Source of the DNA: VXNE01 sp963665455
GTDB taxonomy: Bacteria; Pseudomonadota; Gammaproteobacteria; Pseudomonadales; Azotimanducaceae
DNA: 64,000 bases
Assembly: GCA_963665455.1 (NCBI GenBank)
Contig: OY762279.1
Span: 62,001-126,000 of the forward strand
Direction: 5' to 3'
The notes below the pieces were generated by a model. That model saw nothing but the letters and a program-made list of their open reading frames with translations. It did no database searches and was not told the DNA's origin. Position numbers and translations under genes: made by a program. The first letter of the stretch is position 1. Each line of letters begins with the position of its first letter. Below are positions 62,901 through 64,000 of the stretch, piece by piece.

Positions 62901-63704
62901 GACGGTCACCGACACGTCGTCCGAGGGCGCCGCATCCAGCACCACGGTGTAGTTCTTGGATGTCCCTTCGGGCACCTCCAGCGATGTGGGGTTGAACGTG
63001 ATCCCCTTGTCGTCGTCGGTCACGCTGGCGGTCAGCGTCGCGGTCGCGGTGAGGCCGCCGGAGGCGGTGTGGGTGATGGTCACCGTCTCGTCGCTGCCGT
63101 CCGCGTCATGCACCGCCGACAGGGTCACCGTCTGGGTGTCGCTGTAGTTCGACGAGGTGAAGGTCAGCGAGGTGGGGCTCGCCGTCACCGCGCCGCTGTC
63201 GCCGCTTGCGACGGCGACCGTCACGTCGCTGGCGGGCGCGCTCTTCAGCCGCACAGTGTAGGTCTGGTTGGCGCTGCCCTCCGTCAGGCTCGAATTGGTC
63301 GTGGAGAGCTGGATTTCGGGTGCCGCGACGACGATGTCGAACGTCTGCGAGGTGCTTGCGTAGCAACTAGAGTCGTCGGCTGAGTAGGTGTATGCGGCGC
63401 TCGCGGTCGCCGTGGTCGGCGTGCCGGAAATCAGCCTTGACGAGGCCGTGAAGCTCAGGCCCGCCGGCAGCGCGGGCGAGAGACTGTAGGTGGCACGATC
63501 CGCGTCGCAAAGTCCGGAACCGGAGACTGTCGGCAAGGTGACATTGACTGCCGTGTTAACGGCGTAGCTCTGGTCCGCGACCTGCGTCGGGAACCAGATT
63601 CTGGATTCTTGGGCGTGCGCCGCCTGCGGGGCGGCGAGCAGCAGCGCAGCGAGGATGGGCGCGGCGAGGGCGCGGACGGCGCGGAGGGGATGCGGACGTT
63701 CCAT
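44943..63704 (-). CDS. Giant Fn3/Calx-beta repeat autotransporter (about 6250 residues)
   Basis: The protein opens MERPHPLRAVRALAAP, with a signal peptide ending AAPQAAHAQ. In order from the N-terminus: a putative-Ig repeat; three Calx-beta-like repeats (VPEG/TEGG-type starts); the first W-Y-Y-K modules with Fn3 domains; eight Calx-beta-like repeats (coded by about 60,660-57,960); a putative-Ig plus cadherin-like part; four Fn3; two more Calx-beta; fifteen W-Y-Y-K modules mostly alternating with Fn3; one Fn3; four 95-residue putative-Ig repeats; a Gly/Phe-rich linker; and a beta-barrel of about 420 residues ending in YLELNYTDRF. The terminal Phe and strand pattern fit the autotransporter family. 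ATG at 63704 is one base after the upstream gene's stop; a GTG at 63713 is possible. A role in adhesion or matrix binding is inferred. Confidence 0.9.
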   Translation of the reverse strand: MERPHPLRAVRALAAPILAALLLAAPQAAHAQESRIWFPTQVADQSYAVNTAVNVTLPTVSGSGLCDADRATYSLSPALPAGLSFTASSRLISGTPTTATASAAYTYSADDSSCYASTSQTFDIVVAAPEIQLSTTNSSLTEGSANQTYTVRLKSAPASDVTVAVASGDSGAVTASPTSLTFTSSNYSDTQTVTLSAVHDADGSDETVTITHTASGGLTATATLTASVTDDDKGITFNPTSLEVPEGTSKNYTVVLDAAPSDDVSVTVNQANLTQLVVSSTSLTFTTQNWNIPQAVTVTATQNTTFDGNLTQAIEHSATGGGYGTVRANLSLYTRDDENPGLVVSPATLALTEGGSAGSFTVRVGGNIGIGSTVTVSVSSGDAGAATVNPASLTFQRHNANTNQTVTVTPVQDADNTNESVTVTMTASGSGYDRETATVTVTVADDETASTLAASAVTHNSATLTISDHTGNWYYKYTQPTTPAGTCSTVVSSGTYTANLASLTPGTNYTYKAYSDSNCAIELTSDSTDAEFLTKPGQVTGVTTTAAKGTLTVDWTAPSGTVTGYKVQWKKGDENYDDTRTNTVTDGTSSSITGLTDGTAYTVRVIAYNATGDGPASSEATGTPDSGTVPAPVLSVTGGNKTLTATWEHPLPGTSGLTFGVRYRQAGTSTWTSVDASSTTGHQNFAGNITSATIPGHEGGTLEDNANYEVQVRGGKWNEGYKGWGSWSGTETAPTLPGAPTKPTLTVTNLGSGKVRIASSVTGAATLTRWEYTKKAGEGSYDADWTQIASTSSSLSHTVTGLTNGTAYKFKVRAENASGAGAESAESDAATPAATATLAASNVQDDTATLTIASHTGDWHYKYTAPTTPAGTCSTVVSNSTTASLTDLTPGTSYTFKAYDDSNCAIELTTATGAATFLTKPGQVTGVTATSGATSLAVAWTALTGTVTGYKVQWKQSAEQYNTTRQNTVTTGTTNTITGLTNGTAYTVRVTAYNTTGDGDPSSEATGTPSATFTVTALNPAKVPEGGTATYTIVLNTQPTQNVTVALAKQSGGDDDLTVSPASLTFTNANWNQPQTVTVTAAQDSDLADGTATIAHTVTSTDPAYSSATIANITVTEADDDATGVLVSETVVTAVEGGAPGTYTLRLATLPSADVVIDLARQSGGDADLTFSPGQLTFTVEGWDLPQTVTVSAAHDTDTANGTATITHAATSTDVNYHGITIPSVTATEDDDDIRAVLSTTAVSVPEGGSATYTVALAGEPTADVTIAVAKQSGGDDNITVSPASLTFTTTNWGTAQTVTLSAAQDNDNDAGTATITHTATSTDSNFNGMTIPDVTATEADDEAPGITLSASSLTIAEGGFATYTIVLDSRPTDAVAIALAVQSGSSPGITVRPTSLTFTRENWNQAQTLTVTAGEDDDAIDGTATVTHTATSTDPDYNGIAIPNITVAETDNDTAGVTVTTGGEGQIVGLGYINEGGSKSYTVVLDTQPAADVTIAVANRGGVGDDADLKASPATLTFTTSNWNQARTVTVTAGEDDDGLNGFAEFDHTATSTDTDYDGISIWSIRAWEQDNDKVRVSTTSIAMTEGGSTVSYTVVLATQPAANVTLTRSISPGNWATATHTFTPENWHTPATFSIGESQDQDEDDETYTITHTATSTDSNFNNTPVPSIAVTAYDDDKVGLVVSATSLTVAEGASVTYTAKLRKLPSNNVVVNLSANPGSDSDLTVSPTSLTFTTGTWNTTQTVTVTAAQDNDGLDGTAQFVHAGASTNADTDWRGDLKVYANGIPADHVTATENDDETPAVTVSETVVMVDEGGTATYTVKLAVEPVADVTIHVGNRREKEDDDDLTVNPKMLTFTTTDYGAAQTVTVLAAEDDDASNGRAIITHTATSTGSDYNGIEIGDVAATERDNDSDIDIVLAGVPDQAWHRNEAIGTVTLPTATGGNGTLTHALSPSTLPAGVTYDASAKTLSGTPTATTASRTYTWTATDEDGDTASQSFTIEVSGPNTAPTSANATLAVSRDNRTAIPLSSLSFADADGHSLRAIRIVTLPGASDGTLGTVKTGIYDGAGAASTVLCVGTIDPVTAGQEIADALSTVLYFCPKDDFKSATFGFKVIDSAGRASDKTYTVTLVAPPGQVTGLKATAGNAYVRLSWTNPQNPAITGYEYRQKSGVGDWGGWTAMTGSSASTTSHSVSGLTNATAYTFQVRARTSAGPGDIDSAEVSATPSSTGLPAKPIGLQGLNQGLNTDGTWVQVRLLWDDPRDPSITHYDIERAPSTSPNNWVKPLDWSSHQMPGSGSTTTFAVFDAGSNENTYAFRVRAANAAGDGPWSDTVSVELSSEWQAPVLTSIESGNGHIRLRWEHAGRIVHSNGGYWGYRDGVPFSSGTDTDIANSPANARSHVVSGLTNGNTYTYAVYTWGELPADSTERNPVYSNTRTITLPAAPAKPTGLTASATADGASLAWTDPDSAVITGYQYRYKVGSAGTWSTWTRVPGSNGATTSTSVAGVGGTTYKFQVRALIEYAAALGGTLAGAASDEASVAPVSVVVSTDSLALDEGGSGSYTVKLGDAPTGNVVITVTVDSDGTVTADTDESTTGNQNTLTFTEDNWRIPQKVTVRAAEDDDGKDSTATITHAVQDAGTADARFDDLSSLPGLKVAVTDNDGVGLKLSKTHLTVTEGSTETYTVALNSKPTADVTVTISRASGGDTDLTVDTDAGTAGNQNTLTFTRDNYATAQDVKVAAAADEDILHGTAEFTHAAAGGGYGAATAKLVATELDSGAPALTVSSVTHNSATLNLANHTGDWYYKYTAPADPPGGCSLAVSTGTKNLTNLATGTAWTYRAYSDSQCAVELDDVSFTTKPAKVTGVTVSPRNGRLHVRWTAESGSAATTYDLQWKSPTSSFATSNSVRTTASSVTIPPILPPPAVLVPLTNGTQYTVRVRAFNSNDGNGEWSDEATGTPNPESLTAGGIGADTGTLTIGNYGGTWHYKQTAPSAGTCSTGVIGTTASLTNLATGTSHTYRAYSDSQCSIELGSAGSARATFRTKPGQTTNVLAANGDQQIAVSWSAVTGATGYKVQWKSGSDEYASSREATVSSGTSHTITALTNNTAYTIRVAATNATGDGAWSAEVGATPSNVTLTAATHGTSGGTLTISNHTAAWWFKRTTPTGDSTCHAVVANDPTGDLTGLSPGTTYQYKAYSASTCADANLLAAAAPVLTTPAEVTGVGTTLLSTALAVSWNAVTSADSYTIEWAAGGNFAGSSTQATVTGTSYRITGLNFSTAYSLRVKATNTTGDGVWSATSVHTTLGAVTLSASKANVQTTTATLTIANHPEAWHYKQTLPSAGTCSTAVAAGTTTASVANLKDNTNYTFKAYSDSQCATELTSATTDADFVTRPVKVGTVTVNTGISELDLSWPQVRGGTTIQYRVQWKSSGQQWSTTREATVGDAATTTYTIANLTNDTQYTIRVAAGNDTGDGPWSNEATGTPRAQDLSVSNITRTSATVTLNSYTGDWWYNKEGGGTSPPTCTAVTGSTAVTLDNLTPGTSYPFVAWGTSACGTANAASLAEVTFTTLPAATLTASAVTATTATLTIGNHTAAWWYKRTAPSGDSTCHSVVANDATDDLSGLASGTSHTYKAYSNSSCSTELASETFRTALGQVTNVRLTAEPTSLIVNWSAATSATGYRIEWKLDGAQFTGSPAGATRGGDNTRYRIAGLTTGTAYTVRVRATNASETGAWSSDASGTPGGTGLSVKELTKNSAKLTISGHTGNWWWSGAGSACSGGGGGIADDGELSLTGLTPETSYTVVAWDTATCSPTASKISQLTFTTRGLATLSASSVEHASATLTITDHSGDWYYKYTSPAGGTCSSDAVTGSSTSVTGRAGNTSYTYKAYAGSGCTSELAEETFLTKPAKPGKPTATAGAGSGKLTLASTLSGGSGSLSKWEYTTDDGANWSDITSDTDNNLSYVVGSLTDGTNYTFKVRATNATGTGPISDASDAAAPLDETLMASSVEHASATITIANYPGSWYYKQTAPSAGTCSTDSVSGNSGVSLTGLAGNTSYTWKAYSDSSCTSTKVLAEETFLTRPAKPTKPTATAGAGSGKITLSSSITGGSGALTRWEYTTDDGVNWSNISDTDNTLNQTVSGFTDGTSYTIKVRARNATGPGPKSDAADSVTPLDETLAGSDVEHNTATLEIDNYSGDWYYKANAAPDTSCSNTAVSTTSVDLSNLVGNTSYTYSAHSDSGCTSSKLLATASAFLTKPAKPSKPTALPGAGSGKLTLTATLTGGTGALEKWQYTTDDGTNWTDISDTDNNLSHVVSGLTDGTSYTFKVRAENATGAGPKSDASDSATPVNTTLTATNIAATTATLTIGNWTPDWYYKANAAPHASCSTNAVSGNSSVSLTGLTANASYTFSVYSDSSCSTTALASKQFTTLPPKPETPTVSVSDLGSGKLRLTSSVTGSATLEKWEYQKSENGGAFGSWTDLSVTSRSLDHTFTGLTDGTAYRYKVRARNSQGHGDASDQSAAATPRAISLASSEVTSSGAKLTITNWTGNWYHKYTSPTGGTCVDTAVSTTATNVTGLTPATTYTFKAYSNSDCSTEIATAPNFTTTPAQVTGVGAATRDRSLEVGWTAVTGATGYKVQWKTSDQQFGSSREATVSGGTTTTHTITGLTNGTTYSVRVLATGTGGESLWSETITGTPSFETLTVSNVETTSATLTIANWGEDWYHKYTAPSGGQCSSAISTLTTNVTGLDEGTTYTFKAYSDGNCSASKEIATAGNFTTKPAKVTGLTATGFHKSVIAHWTATTGATSYTVQLKLDGQDWDPSKWQSTVTTNSAMFSDLDNGTSYRVRVRAVTSGGDGAWSDSAEGTPAAAALTATLVEATTATLVVDNIPGTWYYAHTKPLGGTCSGPHSAKNMSVANLTTATTYTFNAYSDDLCSTMMATAADFTTKPGKVAGVKAAGQDTSIYLTWTTVPGNMTGYKVQWKSGGQNWDSTNRQTTASTNSAQLDNLANNKVYTLRVAGTNATGDGAWSDEVTAFPNGASLSVENIESTTATLKIAGFALAWWYQGNQPQAQCTGVSAGVSEVDLTGLAQGTDHVYTVHYASGCAASSQLGSAAFTTKARGGAGGGVGGGRDAEPEAPLALSAFAGDRSVTLNWTSGDDGGSEITAWRYRQRAGEGDWGAWIDICLTEEDPGCPSRTRHTVTGLSNGVTYVFQVRAVNAVGEGDESPESEAVVPAAGVDLMPSFGAEQIADLRLPAHQLMEPLVLPEATGGDGELTYALRPELPAGLSFDPATRVLSGLPTEATPARTFEYTATDADADEPDVATLTFTIEVADLAPDFGTARIPDLLLEPHQSMEPLVLPEATGGDGALTYALRPELPAGLSFDPATRVLSGTPTEPAAARTFEYTATDADPVEPDVAALTFTIEVADLAPDFGAARIPDLALKANQVMEPLVLPEATGGDGELTYALRPELPAGLSFDPATRVLSGLPTEATPARTFEYTATDADANEPDVAVLTFTIEVTDLAPDFGTARIADVLLEANQAMEPLVLPEATGGDGALTYALRPELPAGLSFDPATRVLSGVPTQPAVARTFEYTATDSDLIEPDVAVLTFSIAVEVSAVDRAVLNEALAAQGRAFLTSAASAIGERFRAPVGAPPAAPPADCPEEGDGAAAGSECATASGRAAAAFNAFAGLLAGQAGGPWAMGEGYPAGGMVGGAHTFSTGAPAPSLGMGGGTGFGHAGTFGQTGSFGTGSFGAGGSFDAAGSFSQTGVFDTTGAFGAGGWFHGGGPAGAAGPDLHAAGQRDWNLGQMLQGRSFTMPLYEADDGDGDRGGNGDEATQRRWTLWGAADAQMFNNPAQAGRYDGGVTSMFLGVDGRFGGGNWLGGAALSASRGETDYAANGREGRLETKLAGFHPYVRTETASGLEWWVIGGVGTGEATDLRGGAVPPEASDQAAPAGATVETADLEMRMAATGLRVPLRQRGPVEFALVAGVGMLTLSTDDKDRGLRAVSGLDANVSQGRLGIEVSRTGNGILPYLRLGARGDGGDGVTGTGLEAVAGVRYGGTRVDFEAQLRWLGAHSKDEYEDYEEYGGMARLTVKAREDGSGLRLTLAPTWGQAGLGGGMGGAMLGGEGLLGGPAHGAMPMAGGMAGGSGYGTFADLGALSLESEFGYGFALDRGLLTLGGTHRRNGPTVSETLGLTWKSWDADSEAGADRSFNLRLGYELPTPVLEGGPYLELNYTDRF
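46811..47960 (-). repeat. Four tandem 285-bp repeats encoding putative-Ig domains
   Basis: The same sequence CGAAGTCCGGGGCGAGATCG recurs at 47096, 47381 and 47666, and a diverged form at 47951, exactly 285 bases apart. Each unit encodes 95 residues, containing LVLPEATGGDG, LPAGLSFDPATRVLSG and ARTFEYTATD. The units differ at few positions. It is the most regular repeat in the giant gene. Confidence 0.9.
48330..55370 (-). repeat. Fifteen W-Y-Y-K/two-Cys modules of the giant protein
   Basis: Each module of about 75-85 residues follows the pattern ATLTI, a short turn, WYYK or a variant, then TCS with the first Cys, a second Cys in KAYSDSxC or a variant, and ends FxTKP. Modules at the amino-terminal side of the gene (about 62,350 and 61,190) bring the total to 17. 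Most are followed by an Fn3 domain; two (the seventh and ninth) run directly into the next module. Confidence 0.85.
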
Positions 63705-63705
63705 G

Positions 63706-64000
63706 TCACTCACCGGTCGCGAGCCTGTTGGCCGGGCCGGACCGCGGCGCGTGGGCGAGGATGGGCGCTTGTGGTTGCGGCCCCGGGTGGCGCCACACCC
63801 GGTAGCTCATCGCCGGGTGGTCGCCCTTGAATAGCCGCAGCGCGAACACTTCGGTGCCGGCGGGGTCCACCTCGCTCAGGGTGGCGTCGCCCGGTCCGGC
63901 GCCCCAGGAAATCAGCCAGTTGCCGTTCGGCAGGGGCGTGACGGCGCCGCCGTACACGGCCAGGCGGCCGGGTTCGTGATGACGGACGAAGGCCGCCTCG
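63706..64000 (-). CDS. Arylsulfotransferase-like protein, C-terminal part
   Basis: The frame enters from the right edge and reads VYGGAVTPLPNGNWLISWG, then SEVDPAGTEVFALRL and SYRVWRHP, ending at a TGA one base before the giant gene's ATG. The NGNWLISWG and EVDPAGTEVF patterns are those of arylsulfate/aryl-sulfotransferase beta-propeller proteins (ASST), secreted enzymes that transfer sulfate between phenols. Only the last 98 residues are visible. It is probably co-transcribed with the giant gene. Confidence 0.65.
   Translation of the reverse strand, partial: EAAFVRHHEPGRLAVYGGAVTPLPNGNWLISWGAGPGDATLSEVDPAGTEVFALRLFKGDHPAMSYRVWRHPGPQPQAPILAHAPRSGPANRLATGE

Noticed and set aside
1..64000. tRNA or rRNA genes
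   Set aside because: No cloverleaf-like sequence with a TPsiC-type GGTTCGA block or conserved rRNA stretch was recognised on either strand.

Overview
The window is a high-GC Gram-negative chromosome segment, most likely from a proteobacterium and probably a gammaproteobacterium. The support is a LolD/FtsX transport operon with a LolA-like protein and a beta-barrel protein, a giant autotransporter ending in Phe, a Dpp-type oligopeptide transporter, a PEP carboxylase and hisBA. Many genes start with GTG or TTG and overlap by 1-4 bases. No rRNA, tRNA or CRISPR was seen. The mix of Uma2, Rpn, PIN and giant Fn3/Calx-beta genes resembles genomes of marine or host-associated bacteria, but this is inference and no species is named.

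Layout. 1-5.7 kb: a divergent Dpp-like ABC importer (binding protein and permeases on minus, two ATPases on plus) around a perfect inverted repeat, then a Uma2-family gene. 5.7-9 kb: hisB-hisA behind a probably leaderless promoter, an Hsp20 gene, and a toxin-antitoxin pair whose PIN toxin is split by a 150-bp element built of five hairpins. 9-19.1 kb: ordinary metabolic genes (two SDRs, gamma-glutamyltransferase, a two-headed alpha/beta hydrolase, a YcaQ/AlkZ-like glycosylase, a two-domain sulfurtransferase, two tiny membrane proteins, a histidine phosphatase and an epoxide-hydrolase-like protein). 19.1-28.5 kb: an eight-gene minus-strand operon of a LolA-like periplasmic protein, five FtsX-type permeases (four of them tandem paralogues), one LolD/MacB-like ATPase and a predicted outer-membrane beta-barrel protein.

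28.7-35.1 kb: a retropepsin-like protein, a methyltransferase, a DUF3800 remnant, an atypical PEP carboxylase carrying two in-frame copies of a palindromic repeat, and an acyl-CoA synthetase. 35.2-40.3 kb: a DNA methyltransferase with a palindrome over its start codon, then a duplicated VOC/metallo-beta-lactamase gene pair. The first lactamase copy is truncated and joined to a decayed methyltransferase fragment, and a two-gene unknown cassette lies between the copies. 40.4-44.4 kb: an acyltransferase, a frameshifted Rpn-type gene, a membrane protein, and an intact AbrB/PIN toxin-antitoxin pair with a palindromic operator.

44.9-63.7 kb: one 18.8-kb gene for a roughly 6250-residue surface protein. 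It has a signal peptide, 13 Calx-beta-like repeats, many Fn3 domains, 17 copies of a two-cysteine module with a W-Y-Y-K signature, four exact-period 95-residue putative-Ig repeats, a Gly/Phe-rich linker and an autotransporter beta-barrel. It is directly downstream of the end of an arylsulfotransferase-like gene. The strongest candidates for something undescribed are the five-permease Lol-like operon, the cysteine-rich repeat autotransporter, and the in-frame palindromic inserts shared by two unrelated genes.
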